The notes beneath the pieces are model-generated. The model made no database searches and was not told the origin of the DNA. It saw nothing but the letters and a program-made list of their open reading frames with translations. A stretch of DNA of 22,604 nt from JBBDRW01 sp040905265. GTDB lineage: Bacteria > Bacteroidota > Rhodothermia > Balneolales > Balneolaceae. Location of the stretch: assembly GCA_040905265.1 (NCBI GenBank), contig JBBDRW010000142.1, positions 1 through 22,604 on the forward strand, in the 5' to 3' direction. The position numbers and the translations under genes are program-made. Shown piece by piece: positions 13,713 to 22,451 of this stretch. Position 1 is the first letter of the stretch. Each line of letters begins with the position of its first letter.

Positions 13713-15078
13713 ACTTGTCAATCCTTCGGTATAGGGAGGCCCGTGTGAGCCCGAGTTCATCGGCGGCCTGGGAGATATTTCCTTCATGTTTTTCCAGGGC
13801 ATTCTTCACGGCCAGTTTTTCCAGTTCCGAAAGAGTCAGATCCCGGATCGATTGGCCGGACAGGCCGGAGTCCTGCGACCGGAGCAGAAAATCATCCGGC
13901 GTGAGATGGTCTGATTCTGACAGAATAACGGCTCGCTCAATCACATGCTGTAATTCCCGGATATTGCCGGGCCAATGGTAACCGGTCAGCTTTTTGATCG
14001 CCTCATTTTCGATTTTCGGGTTATCCTTCCGGTATTTCAGGGCAAATTGTTCCAGAAAGTGTTTCGTCAGCAGTGGAATATCTTCTACTCTGTCCCGGAG
14101 TGCAGGGAGCTTGATTTCGATCGTGTTGATCCGGTACAGAAGATCCTGTCGGAACTCCTGGTTCTCAACCATCTCATGAACAGAGCTGTTGGTGGCGGAG
14201 ATGAGCCGGATATCGATCTCTTGTGAACGGGTAGATCCGACACGTGTGATACTCCGGGTCTCCAGGGCGGAGAGCAGTTTCGGCTGAAGCTGCAGAGGTG
14301 TATTTCCGATCTCGTCCAGGAAGAGGGTTCCGCCGGATGCGACTTCAAACCGCCCCGCTTTCTCCTTCCGGGCATCTGTGAACGCCCCCTGTGTGTGCCC
14401 GAACAACTCGCTTTCAAAGAGGGACTCCGGGATGGCTCCGATATCCACACTGATGAAAACCTGATCTCTTCGGGCTGACCTGCGGTGCAGGGCGCGTGCG
14501 ACCAGCTCCTTGCCCGTACCGTTTTCACCCAGAATCAGAACATTGGCATCCGTTCCGGCTACTTTTTCAATGGTCCTGAATACCCGTTGCATCTGTTCAC
14601 TCTGTCCGATCATATCCTGATAGGCGTGATCCATCTGTGAACTCAGGTGTCTCTGTTGTTCCTGGAGGAGATCAACCTGTCTGCGCGACTGTGTGAGATT
14701 GACCGCCGAGGTGACGGTCGCAACGAGTTTTTCATTCTCCCACGGTTTCATGATGAAATCGGCAGCTCCGTTTTTCATAGCCCGAACCGCCTTTTCGATG
14801 TCTCCGTATGCAGTGATCAGAATGACAGAGAGGTCCGGATCGAGTTTACGGATCTGTTCCAGCCAGTAAAACCCCTCCTCCCCGCTGCTGGTATCTCCTG
14901 TAAAATTCATATCCAGGAGCAGCGCGTCATATCGGTGAGCGGAGATCAGTGATTCCAGGTATTTGGGGTTTCGCTCCACATCAATTTCTCCCAGGTGCTG
15001 TTTTAACAGAAGACGCGCTGCGTTGAGGACATCAACATCGTCATCAAGAATCAGGATATGTCCGTTTGTTTGGTTCAT
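13702..15078 (-). CDS. NtrC-family sigma-54-dependent response regulator
   Basis: A 458-residue activator with three domains. The receiver (about 5-125) has the acidic pocket LDDD (11-14), phospho-acceptor D56 in LLLDMNF, T89 in ITAY and K111 in MKPW. The AAA+ domain (about 155-390) has Walker A GENGTGKE (184-191), ESELFGHTQGAFTDA (the sigma-54 contact loop, GAFTDA at 231-236 instead of the commoner GAFTGA) and Walker B GGTLFLDEIG (249-258). The C-terminus is a Fis-type helix-turn-helix (LEKHEGNISQAADELGLTRASLYRRIDKYGL region). It should activate sigma-54 RNA polymerase at remote promoters. A sigma-54 promoter match lies 38 bp before its ATG, and another faces the divergent export operon, so both are likely targets. 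Confidence 0.96.
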   Translation of the reverse strand: MNQTNGHILILDDDVDVLNAARLLLKQHLGEIDVERNPKYLESLISAHRYDALLLDMNFTGDTSSGEEGFYWLEQIRKLDPDLSVILITAYGDIEKAVRAMKNGAADFIMKPWENEKLVATVTSAVNLTQSRRQVDLLQEQQRHLSSQMDHAYQDMIGQSEQMQRVFRTIEKVAGTDANVLILGENGTGKELVARALHRRSARRDQVFISVDIGAIPESLFESELFGHTQGAFTDARKEKAGRFEVASGGTLFLDEIGNTPLQLQPKLLSALETRSITRVGSTRSQEIDIRLISATNSSVHEMVENQEFRQDLLYRINTIEIKLPALRDRVEDIPLLTKHFLEQFALKYRKDNPKIENEAIKKLTGYHWPGNIRELQHVIERAVILSESDHLTPDDFLLRSQDSGLSGQSIRDLTLSELEKLAVKNALEKHEGNISQAADELGLTRASLYRRIDKYGL

Positions 15079-15115
15079 GGTTTTGGCATGTATTATTTAG
15101 GGCCTTTGTAACGGA

Positions 15116-15131
15116 TGCAAACCGTGTACCA
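15116..15131 (-). promoter_or_regulatory. sigma-54 promoter candidate for the regulator-kinase operon
   Basis: On the minus strand this reads TGGTACACGGTTTGCA, against the consensus TGGCACG-N4-TTGCW: 10 of the 12 fixed positions match, and the essential GG (15129-15130) and GC (15117-15118) are exactly 10 bp apart. Initiation would be near 15105, about 27 nt before the ATG of the response regulator. This implies that the regulator controls its own operon. Confidence 0.6.
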
Positions 15132-15269
15132 ACAATGGATGGATGCATGGTCCGTCAACGTGTATTTCCATGAAAGAAAGAAATTGACTGTTGTACCTTC
15201 TGTGTAGCTCCTGCAGAGAGATTTTCCTTTTGCTAATATGAATGAAAATGGAGAGAGAGTCCAACAAAC

Positions 15270-15310
15270 TGTTCGAAAGTGAACACTTTTGGTTCCGAAA
15301 GCGCACATTT
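15270..15310. promoter_or_regulatory. two tandem activator-site candidates (UAS) in the divergent region
   Basis: TGTTCGAAAGTGAACA (15270-15285) is an inverted repeat with 5-bp arms and a 6-bp centre. GGTTCCGAAAGCGCACA (15291-15307) is a related copy; the shared pattern is GTTC(C)GAAAGYGMACA followed by a short T-rich stretch. The GAAAG cores start at 15275 and 15297, 22 bp or two helical turns apart, so two dimers would sit on the same face of the DNA. They lie about 50-90 bp before the plus-strand sigma-54 promoter, a normal distance for an NtrC-type enhancer. That the neighbouring regulator binds here is inference. Confidence 0.5.
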
Positions 15311-15358
15311 TATGGATTGATTGGACGCCAGAGACGGAGAAAGGGCCTATTTCTTCTT

Positions 15359-15374
15359 TGGCATGGGAGTTGTT
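15359..15374 (+). promoter_or_regulatory. sigma-54 promoter candidate for the export operon
   Basis: TGGCATGGGAGTTGTT matches TGGCACG-N4-TTGCW at 10 of 12 fixed positions. The -24 GG is at 15360-15361; the -12 GC reads GT (15372-15373), a known tolerated weakening. Initiation would be near 15385, giving a leader of about 100 nt before the adaptor gene. Confidence 0.6.
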
Positions 15375-15484
15375 TTGTACTATGAAGAGGCAGGAGCAAC
15401 GCAAAACGCAGAAGTGTTGTGAGCGGGGTACTGTTTTTTATTGAAATTTGAACATGAATAGTGGGTAGCTGTATCGATATGGGA

Positions 15485-16738
15485 ATGGATAGAAAACTTG
15501 AGAAGAAGCTGATTACCCCGAAGCGGGTCGGGATGGCCGTGGGGGTATTTCTGGTTATCGGGATGTTTCTCTATAGTTTTGTCTGGATGGACAGCCGGTC
15601 CAGATTGAATGTGGATCGTGACCGCCTGATGCTGCACACGGTTGAAGAGGCTCCGTTTCAGGAGTACATCGATGTGAGCGGCACGGTTCAGCCGCTCCGA
15701 ACCGTGCATATAGAAGCGACGGAAGGTGGAGTGGTACAACGTGTTCCTGCATCGTCGGGGACGCTCGTAGAGGAGGGTGATACGGTGGTTGTACTCTCCA
15801 ATTCTAGCCTTCAGCTAAGTGTCATGCAACAGGAGGCGGGCCTGTATGAGCAGCTCAACAATGTTCGAAATTCGAGGATGGCTCTGGAAACCAACCATTT
15901 GAGCCTGCAGGAGACGTTGGCGAGTGCACGTACCCAGCTTGCTCTTTGGGAGCCAAGGTTCGAAGGGGATCAGATGCTGTTTGATCAGGGGTATATCAGC
16001 CGCCAGGAATTTGAAGAGACCCGGCAAAATTATGAGTTTCAGAGACTCCGGTATGAGTTGACGTATGAGTCCTTCCAGAGGGATTCCCTGCAAATGATCA
16101 ACCGGATGCAGCAACTTGAGGAGTCGGAACAGCGGCTGATGGAGCGGATACCGGCGATTCAGCAGATTCTGGATGAGTTGACCGTCACGGCTCCGATTGC
16201 AGGGCAGATCTCTGTGATTGAGCTGGAGCAGGGGCAGTCCATCTCCCCGAGAGAGAGGATCGGCCAGGTCGACCTGATGGACGGATTCAAGATTCGGGCG
16301 AATATCGACGAATTCTACCTTCCGCGAATTACGACGGGGTTACAGGGGAGTTTTTCCTTTGCCGGCGAGAGTTATAATCTGGAGATCAGCCGACTTTTTC
16401 CGGTCATCCAGAACGGACAGTTTCAGGTGGATCTGGAGTTTACGGAGGGAACGCCCGGCAGTACGCTTACTCGCGGGCAGTCTGTGCGCATTCGGCTTGA
16501 ACTGGACTCCCCCACCCGATCGCTGTTGGTCGAGCGGGGTGGATTCTACCAATCCACCGGCGGAAACTGGATCTATAAATTGGTTGAGAATGAAACAGAA
16601 GCAGTTCGCCAGCCGATTCGCCTCGGCCGCGGCAACCCCCAATACTTTGAGGTACTCGAAGGGCTGGAGCCGGGAGACCGGGTGATTACGTCCAGTTATG
16701 CGACGTTTGGAGATAATGAGGTGTTAGTGTTGGAATGA
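15485..16738 (+). CDS. HlyD/MacA-like periplasmic adaptor of an ABC exporter
   Basis: A 417-residue membrane-fusion protein. There is one N-terminal membrane helix (about 15-36, after MDRKLEKKLITPKR); a first beta-barrel and lipoyl half with VSGTVQPLRTVHIEATEGGVV, the usual signature; a long helical hairpin (about 105-225, LYEQLNN... to ...QRLMERIPAIQQIL); the second lipoyl half LTVTAPIAGQISVIELEQGQSI; then beta-barrel and membrane-proximal domains ending in LEPGDRVITSSYATFGDNEVLVLE. It links an inner-membrane ABC transporter to an outer-membrane channel or passes cargo on. No TolC-like gene is in the window. No start has a clear ribosome binding site: ATG at 15485 gives the family-like N-terminus, while ATG 15479 and GTG 15461 are in-frame alternatives. 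It is the first gene of the export operon. Confidence 0.92.
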   Translation: MDRKLEKKLITPKRVGMAVGVFLVIGMFLYSFVWMDSRSRLNVDRDRLMLHTVEEAPFQEYIDVSGTVQPLRTVHIEATEGGVVQRVPASSGTLVEEGDTVVVLSNSSLQLSVMQQEAGLYEQLNNVRNSRMALETNHLSLQETLASARTQLALWEPRFEGDQMLFDQGYISRQEFEETRQNYEFQRLRYELTYESFQRDSLQMINRMQQLEESEQRLMERIPAIQQILDELTVTAPIAGQISVIELEQGQSISPRERIGQVDLMDGFKIRANIDEFYLPRITTGLQGSFSFAGESYNLEISRLFPVIQNGQFQVDLEFTEGTPGSTLTRGQSVRIRLELDSPTRSLLVERGGFYQSTGGNWIYKLVENETEAVRQPIRLGRGNPQYFEVLEGLEPGDRVITSSYATFGDNEVLVLE

Positions 16739-16847
16739 AAGGAGCCAGGATTTCAAAGCCACCTAAAAGCTGTCATCTATATTTTTATAAAACATCTGCC
16801 TTCACCTTACATACATTTTTAAGTAACCATCAATAAACCGGTGACAA
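16739..16847 (+). other. spacer between adaptor and ATPase genes
   Basis: 109 bp, AT-rich toward the ATPase gene, with no gene and no hairpin with a T-run, so I read the operon as continuous. Confidence 0.4.
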
Positions 16848-17537
16848 ATGATCAGTACGAAAAATCTTAAAAAAATCTACACTACTGAAGAAGTTGAAAC
16901 GACCGCGCTGAACAATGTGAACCTTGAGATTCTGGAAGGTGAGTTCTGTGCGATTATGGGTCCGTCAGGTTGTGGAAAATCGACTCTTCTGAACATCATG
17001 GGGCTGCTCGACAACCCGTCACATGGCGAATATCATTTCCTTGGCCACGAGGTGTCCGATTATTCCGAACGGGATCGTGCGAAGCTGCGAAAAGGGAATA
17101 TCGGGTTTGTCTTTCAGAGTTTTAACCTGATCGATGAATTGACGGTCTTTGAGAATGTGGAACTGCCGTTGCTCTATCTGGGGGTGTCTTCGAAAGAGCG
17201 GACGGAGAAGGTGGAAGCGTCGCTGGAACGCATGAGCATGATGCACCGTCGAAATCATTTTCCCCAGCAGTTGTCCGGCGGGCAGCAGCAGCGGGTGGCG
17301 ATCGCGCGAGCGACCGTGGCCGATGCCAAACTGATCCTGGCCGATGAGCCGACCGGGAACCTCGATTCGGACCACGGCGACGAAGTGATGAAGCTGCTCG
17401 CTGAGCTCAACGAGAAAGGGACCACCATTGTGATGGTGACCCACTCCCCGCACGATGCCGGATATGCCCGGCGCGTGATCCACCTGTTTGACGGTCAGGT
17501 GGTAACCGAGAATATGCAGGAGGGGTTTCATGTTTAA
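16848..17537 (+). CDS. LolD/MacB-type ABC transporter ATP-binding protein
   Basis: A 229-residue nucleotide-binding subunit, standard length. Walker A GPSGCGKST (38-46), Q-loop FQSFN (89-93), signature LSGGQQQRVAIARA (142-155), Walker B LILADEPTGNLD (162-173) with catalytic E167, and switch histidine H199. The DEPTGNLD form and the short length place it in the MacB/LolD/FtsE/BceA group that powers FtsX-type permeases, which move substrates by a mechanical stroke from the periplasmic side rather than through a channel. It would serve as the single ATPase for both permeases that follow. Its last 8 bp overlap the next gene, and a strong AGGAGG at 17519-17524 inside its end serves the permease start. 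Confidence 0.96.
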   Translation: MISTKNLKKIYTTEEVETTALNNVNLEILEGEFCAIMGPSGCGKSTLLNIMGLLDNPSHGEYHFLGHEVSDYSERDRAKLRKGNIGFVFQSFNLIDELTVFENVELPLLYLGVSSKERTEKVEASLERMSMMHRRNHFPQQLSGGQQQRVAIARATVADAKLILADEPTGNLDSDHGDEVMKLLAELNEKGTTIVMVTHSPHDAGYARRVIHLFDGQVVTENMQEGFHV

Positions 17538-20010
17538 AAACTACCTCAAGATTGCTTTTCGAAACCTGTGGAAACACAAGATTGATTCGGCCATCAGCAT
17601 CGGCGGGCTGGCTGTCGGACTCGCCTGCTGTATCCTCCTACTGTTTTATGTGCGTTTTGAGTGGACGTTTGACAATTTTCATGAAAACGAAGAACAGATA
17701 TACAGGATTACGGATCAGACTCAGAGTTCGGACCCCGATACCGGTGAAATTCAGATACGTAAATCGGTGATCCATCCCTATCCACTCGGAGCGGCGCTGG
17801 AGTCCTCATTTCCGGGCATCGATCAGCTTGTACAAATTTCGAACGGGCAAATTTATCTCCGGGAGGGGGAAGAATTCGTCACTCAACGTGCTACCTTTGC
17901 CACCCCCGGTTTTTTCCGGATGTTCACCTTTCCACTACTTTACGGTGATAAGGAAACGGCTCTGTCCGACCCCGGTAACATCGTTCTGACCGAAGAGACG
18001 GCTTTGAGGTTATTCGGCAGCAGGCAAGTGGTTGGTGAAACTGTGGTGGTCCGCCTCCATCAGGATTTGTACACGCTAACAGTCTCCGGTGTCGCCGAAA
18101 CCGTGCCGGCTAACTCCAGCATCCGGTTTGAGATGGTTCTTCCATTCGAGAACTTTTTCAGAAACGAACATCCCGATCAACAGGAAACCATGCGAGAAAG
18201 CTGGTGGGTAGGGTTCAGCGAAACCTGGCTAACCCTGAAGGAAGGCACTTCACCGGAACATCTGAAGGCTGTGTTCCCTTCCCTTCTCACAACACATTTC
18301 GGGGAGATGGCGGAAAGACAAAACATGGAGCTCGGCCTTCAAGCCCTGAACGAAGTCTATTTCGATCAGGATTACTCCTCTGCGATTACCGGAAGCACCA
18401 ACCGGCTCTATTCGATGATACTCGCAGGTATTGCCCTTGTGATCCTGGCGATTGCCGGAATGAACTTTATGAGTCTCTCGCTGACACGTGCCTGGCGCCG
18501 CGGCCATGAAATGGGTATCCGGAAGGCTGCCGGTGCACACGCCCGTCAAATTCGCTTTCAGTTACTCGGGGAGGTAGCGGTAACCTGCGGCATCGCATTT
18601 TTGCTGGGCATGGTGATTGCCGAGATTGCAAACCCGCTGTTTCAGCAAATTACCGGACGGACATTCCGGGTCGACGTGATGAACGACCCCATGCTTTGGC
18701 TCTGGCTGGCTGGTATGGTGTTGCTGGTCACTCTGATCACGGGTGGCTACCCGGCATTGAAAATGTCGCGCAGGAAAGCCTCCCTGCTTTTCTCATCCCG
18801 GCAATCTGCGGCACGTATTCCCCGTTTCGTCAACGGTTTGATCTGTCTGCAATTTGTTCTGGCAATCGTCTTTATCATTGTGACCTTTACCATGAATCGC
18901 CAAATGAGGTACGTACTGAATAAAGACCTCGGGTTTTCTGCCGAGCAGGTCATTGCAATCGAGGTCAATATTGAGGGAGAAGATGCCAGCCGGGTTGCCG
19001 GACTCTTCAGTGAGCAGGCTCGTATGTTGCCTGACGTAGCTCAGGTCTCTGTTATCGGCAGTACATACCGGTCCTTTCCGGATCATGTACCATTCCAACG
19101 AGGGTATGGAATTGGGATGGGAACGTGGCAAACGTCGACAACACTTCCGGGTTTTGAAAACGGGATTATTACCTTTGAAATTGTAGATGAGCATTATCTG
19201 GAAACACTGGGGATAGAGCTGCTGTCTGGCCGTAATTTCTCATCCGACCGTCCCGGCGATCTTGGAAATGGAGTTCTTGTGAATCAGACGTTTGCCGAAG
19301 TGATGGGGTGGGAACATCCGGTAGGTGAAGTACTTGATGACAAAGCAGAAGGCTGGACTCCGTCTTTAGACGGAAAAGAGGTGATTGGGGTCGTCGGTGA
19401 TTTTCATTTCAAGCCCCTCTTTGAGCAAATGAGGCCGATCGTTTTGCAACATCTTCAAACCAGAGACATCCCTCCCCAAACCATTTTGGTCAAAACCGGA
19501 TCTGTTTCACTGAGTGAAGCTGTCAACCGGTTAACCGATTTATGGAACCGGATTGCTCCGGAAGAGGCGTTCAACTATCACTTTCTGGATGAACTTGTGG
19601 CTCTTCAGTACCTGGAAGAACAGCGATGGGAAAGCATCATGCGTTTCTCCACATTCATGGCTGTCGCACTGGCCTGTTTCGGATTGTTCGGCCTGGCCGC
19701 CCTTGTCGCCCAGGGCCGTACCAAAGAGATCGGCATCCGGAAGATATTGGGTGCCGGTGTTGCCCAAATTGTGGCCCTGCTCAACAAAGACTTTCTGAAA
19801 CTTGTATTCGCCGGTTTCGTGATTGCCATTCCCATCGCCTGGTACGTCATGAACCGCTGGCTGGAGGATTTCGCCTACCGCATTGAGATTGGCCCAGGTG
19901 TCTTCTTGCTGGCCGGCGCTGTGGCCGTCCTGATCGCTTTCGCGACAGTGAGCTGGCAGTCGGTCCGGGCGGCAGTGGCGGATCCGGTGGACTCATTGAG
20001 AACCGAGTGA
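17530..20010 (+). CDS. FtsX/MacB-type ABC permease, first of a tandem pair
   Basis: An 826-residue duplicated permease. Half 1 has membrane helix 21-42, a MacB-type periplasmic domain (about 43-290), then three helices (about 295-316, 345-367, 388-408) with the coupling motif GHEMGIRKAAGA between the first two. Half 2 has a helix (about 435-455), a second periplasmic domain (about 456-700), then three helices with TKEIGIRKILGA, ending VDSLRTE. This eight-helix, two-domain form is typical of Bacteroidota exporters and differs from the four-helix MacB of proteobacteria. It starts at ATG with a strong AGGAGG and overlaps the ATPase gene by 8 bp. It may form a homodimer-like unit alone or pair with the next permease. 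The cargo is unknown; peptides, antibiotics or lipids are known for the superfamily. Confidence 0.94.
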   Translation: MFKNYLKIAFRNLWKHKIDSAISIGGLAVGLACCILLLFYVRFEWTFDNFHENEEQIYRITDQTQSSDPDTGEIQIRKSVIHPYPLGAALESSFPGIDQLVQISNGQIYLREGEEFVTQRATFATPGFFRMFTFPLLYGDKETALSDPGNIVLTEETALRLFGSRQVVGETVVVRLHQDLYTLTVSGVAETVPANSSIRFEMVLPFENFFRNEHPDQQETMRESWWVGFSETWLTLKEGTSPEHLKAVFPSLLTTHFGEMAERQNMELGLQALNEVYFDQDYSSAITGSTNRLYSMILAGIALVILAIAGMNFMSLSLTRAWRRGHEMGIRKAAGAHARQIRFQLLGEVAVTCGIAFLLGMVIAEIANPLFQQITGRTFRVDVMNDPMLWLWLAGMVLLVTLITGGYPALKMSRRKASLLFSSRQSAARIPRFVNGLICLQFVLAIVFIIVTFTMNRQMRYVLNKDLGFSAEQVIAIEVNIEGEDASRVAGLFSEQARMLPDVAQVSVIGSTYRSFPDHVPFQRGYGIGMGTWQTSTTLPGFENGIITFEIVDEHYLETLGIELLSGRNFSSDRPGDLGNGVLVNQTFAEVMGWEHPVGEVLDDKAEGWTPSLDGKEVIGVVGDFHFKPLFEQMRPIVLQHLQTRDIPPQTILVKTGSVSLSEAVNRLTDLWNRIAPEEAFNYHFLDELVALQYLEEQRWESIMRFSTFMAVALACFGLFGLAALVAQGRTKEIGIRKILGAGVAQIVALLNKDFLKLVFAGFVIAIPIAWYVMNRWLEDFAYRIEIGPGVFLLAGAVAVLIAFATVSWQSVRAAVADPVDSLRTE
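19722..19992 (+). repeat. 3' segment shared with the second permease gene (copy 1)
   Basis: This aligns without gaps to 22126-22396 at a fixed offset of 2404 bp. In the last 90 bp (19901-19990 against 22305-22394) I count six mismatches. Upstream parts of the two genes are far more diverged. It is part of the coding region. Confidence 0.75.
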
Positions 20011-20044
20011 GAAGGGCGAAATGTAAGTGAAAACCATTACCACC

Positions 20045-22414
20045 ATGTTTAAAAACTACGTAAAAATTGCTTTCCGGAATTTGACTCGCAACAAGGGATT
20101 CTCTGTCATCAACATCACCGGCCTGGCAGTTGCACTCGCTGTGTTTTTGATCATCATGCTCTTCATACGCCATGAAACCTCCTTCAACCGGTTTTTCACA
20201 GATTCTGAAAACATCTACCGGGTGATACTGATTGACGATTTCCCTGAAGAGCCGAAAATCAATACGCAACTGCCGGAACCGATCGTAAATGAACTTCAGG
20301 AGCTGTATCCTGAAGTGGAACAAATGGCAAAAGTATCCTCCTGGCCTGTTGCCGGGGAGGTGCTTCTCTCTTCGGGGGAGCATGAACTCTACTCCGATAA
20401 GGTGCTTCAGGGGAGCCTCGGCCTGTTCCAGATGTTTGACTTCCCGTTTCTCGCCGGGGATTCCCGGCGCGCACTGGATGAACCGAATAGCGCTGTGGTT
20501 ACGGAGACTACCGCGAGGAACCTGTTTGGCAGCCTGGATGTGTTGGGAGAAACGGTAGTATTGAACAATGAATCCGAGATGACCATTACCGGGATTGTGG
20601 AAGATATGCCCACCAACTCATCGATCCGGTTCGACTTGATCAGCCACCGGCAGGATATGGACTTCTCCGGCTGGAATATGCACCTTGCCCAGGGTTTTTT
20701 AAAGCTCTCGAATGCGGAAGCTGTACACTCCCTGAATGAGAAGCTCCCGGCATATGTAGAAGAGTATGCACAGATACAGCCGGGTGCGGCAGTAGACTAC
20801 CGGATCTCTCTGCAGCCGATAGCCGACGCGCACCTCTACCCGGAAGGGCGGGAAGCCGGCAACAGCAGGGTGATCTATATCCGGATTCTGTTTGTGGTCG
20901 CTCTTTTGATTCTACTTGTGGCCTGCATCAACTATATCAACCTGGCGACATCCGCATCGGCCGGCCGTTCTCGGGAAGTGGGAGTACGAAAAACCGTAGG
21001 GGCAAGCCGGGGACAGGTCATGACTCAGATCACGGTTGAATCGATCATTACTTGTTCGATCGCCTTTTTTATAGCCTTTCTATTGGCTGAACTGATGATC
21101 TCGTATGTCTATCGGTTTTTTGATATCGAGCTGCTATCCCTCTTCTCCATCTCCGCGGGATGGTTCGGGATATTGATTGCTACATTAGGTTCCGTTGGGA
21201 TCGCCAGCGGGGCGTATGCGGCGGTCTGGCTCTCTTCCTTCAGGCCGGCCGAGGTATTGAGAAGTGGAGGTCTGAATGCAGGGTACTCTTCGGGGACTCT
21301 CCGGAGAACATTGGTAGTGTCCCAGTTTGCCATCTCGATTGCGATCGTGATGGCTGCCCTGCTGATTTCGCAGCAGATGGAGTATATCCAGTCGGAACGG
21401 CTGAACGGCAATGATGCAAGTGTCATCTCCATCAAAAACAACAGCCCGGAGATTGACAACCGGTATGAAGCGTTCAAACAGGAGCTGCTCCGGCATCCGG
21501 ATGTGGTTTCGGTATCGGGAGGTACCGTGCCGAACCGCATTGGCATGACATCGGGCTACCGGCTGCCGGATGATGATATGGCCACGGTACATATCTTTGG
21601 GGTGGAGTTCGACTATTTGGAAACTCTTGGGCTTGAGTTGATTGCAGGAAGGGATTTTGACCCGGAGAGGAGTGAAGACACTTCCGGTTCGGTAATCATC
21701 AATGAAACGGCTGCACGGGTGTTCGGGGTTGATGAATCTCTGGATGGGAACGAGGCAGAGATTGATGTACCTTTTTCACAAGGCGTGCCGATCGGTATTG
21801 TGAGGGATTTTCATACACGCACTTTGTTTGACCCGACAGAACCGGTGATGATCCGGATCCGTGACTCCCGCATGGGGAGGGGGCAGATCCTGGTCCGTTT
21901 TCAGGAGGGGGGGATTGCTTCCGGTTTGGAACATGTGCGGGAGGTCTGGGCACAGTTCGAGACCGCCTTCCCGATCCATTACAACTTTCTCGACGAGATC
22001 CTGGACCGGGACTACCGGGCCGAGATCCGCATGGCAAAACTGTTTGGTGCCTTTTCTGGTTTCTCCATCTTTATCGCCTGTCTGGGCCTTTTTGGCCTGT
22101 CTGCTTATACGTCACAGCAGCGCTCCAAAGAGATCGGTATCCGCAAGGTGATGGGGGCCACCCTGGCCCATATCGTGATTCTCCTCAACAAAGACTTTCT
22201 GAAACTGGTTGTTATCGGTTTCGTGATTGCTGTCCCTGTTGCCTGGTACGTGATGAACCGATGGCTGGAGGACTTCGCCTACCGTATTGATATCGGCCCC
22301 GGTGTCTTCTTGCTGGCCGGATCTGTGGCCGTCCTGATCGCTTTCGCGACGGTGAGCTGGCAGTCGGTCCGGGCGGCGTTGGCGAATCCGGTGGATGCAC
22401 TGCGGAGCGAATAG
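20045..22414 (+). CDS. FtsX/MacB-type ABC permease, second of a tandem pair
   Basis: A 789-residue paralogue of the preceding gene with the same plan: helix 19-41, MacB-type periplasmic domain (about 42-275), helices about 278-300, 331-353 and 370-392 with REVGVRKTVGA, helix about 422-442, second periplasmic domain, then three C-terminal helices with SKEIGIRKVMGA, ending VDALRSE. ATG 20045 is preferred because the first permease also begins MFKNY; an in-frame GTG at 20027 is the alternative and has a weak upstream GAAGG. It starts 34 bp after its neighbour, in the same operon. The N-terminal and both periplasmic domains differ clearly from those of the first permease, so the pair may have distinct roles or form a heteromer. 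Confidence 0.93.
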   Translation: MFKNYVKIAFRNLTRNKGFSVINITGLAVALAVFLIIMLFIRHETSFNRFFTDSENIYRVILIDDFPEEPKINTQLPEPIVNELQELYPEVEQMAKVSSWPVAGEVLLSSGEHELYSDKVLQGSLGLFQMFDFPFLAGDSRRALDEPNSAVVTETTARNLFGSLDVLGETVVLNNESEMTITGIVEDMPTNSSIRFDLISHRQDMDFSGWNMHLAQGFLKLSNAEAVHSLNEKLPAYVEEYAQIQPGAAVDYRISLQPIADAHLYPEGREAGNSRVIYIRILFVVALLILLVACINYINLATSASAGRSREVGVRKTVGASRGQVMTQITVESIITCSIAFFIAFLLAELMISYVYRFFDIELLSLFSISAGWFGILIATLGSVGIASGAYAAVWLSSFRPAEVLRSGGLNAGYSSGTLRRTLVVSQFAISIAIVMAALLISQQMEYIQSERLNGNDASVISIKNNSPEIDNRYEAFKQELLRHPDVVSVSGGTVPNRIGMTSGYRLPDDDMATVHIFGVEFDYLETLGLELIAGRDFDPERSEDTSGSVIINETAARVFGVDESLDGNEAEIDVPFSQGVPIGIVRDFHTRTLFDPTEPVMIRIRDSRMGRGQILVRFQEGGIASGLEHVREVWAQFETAFPIHYNFLDEILDRDYRAEIRMAKLFGAFSGFSIFIACLGLFGLSAYTSQQRSKEIGIRKVMGATLAHIVILLNKDFLKLVVIGFVIAVPVAWYVMNRWLEDFAYRIDIGPGVFLLAGSVAVLIAFATVSWQSVRAALANPVDALRSE
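22126..22396 (+). repeat. 3' segment shared with the first permease gene (copy 2)
   Basis: This is the partner of 19722-19992. The near-identity covers the last helices and the tail of the protein and ends about 18 bp before the stop. Confidence 0.75.
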
Positions 22415-22451
22415 TATAGCTATAGAATATTGCCGGAAAAAATGTGAAGAT

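Noticed and set aside
15083..15100. TTGGCATGTATTATTT as a further sigma-54 promoter on the plus strand.
   Set aside because: The -12 half does not match, and it lies almost 400 bp before the adaptor gene, beside the start of the divergent regulator.
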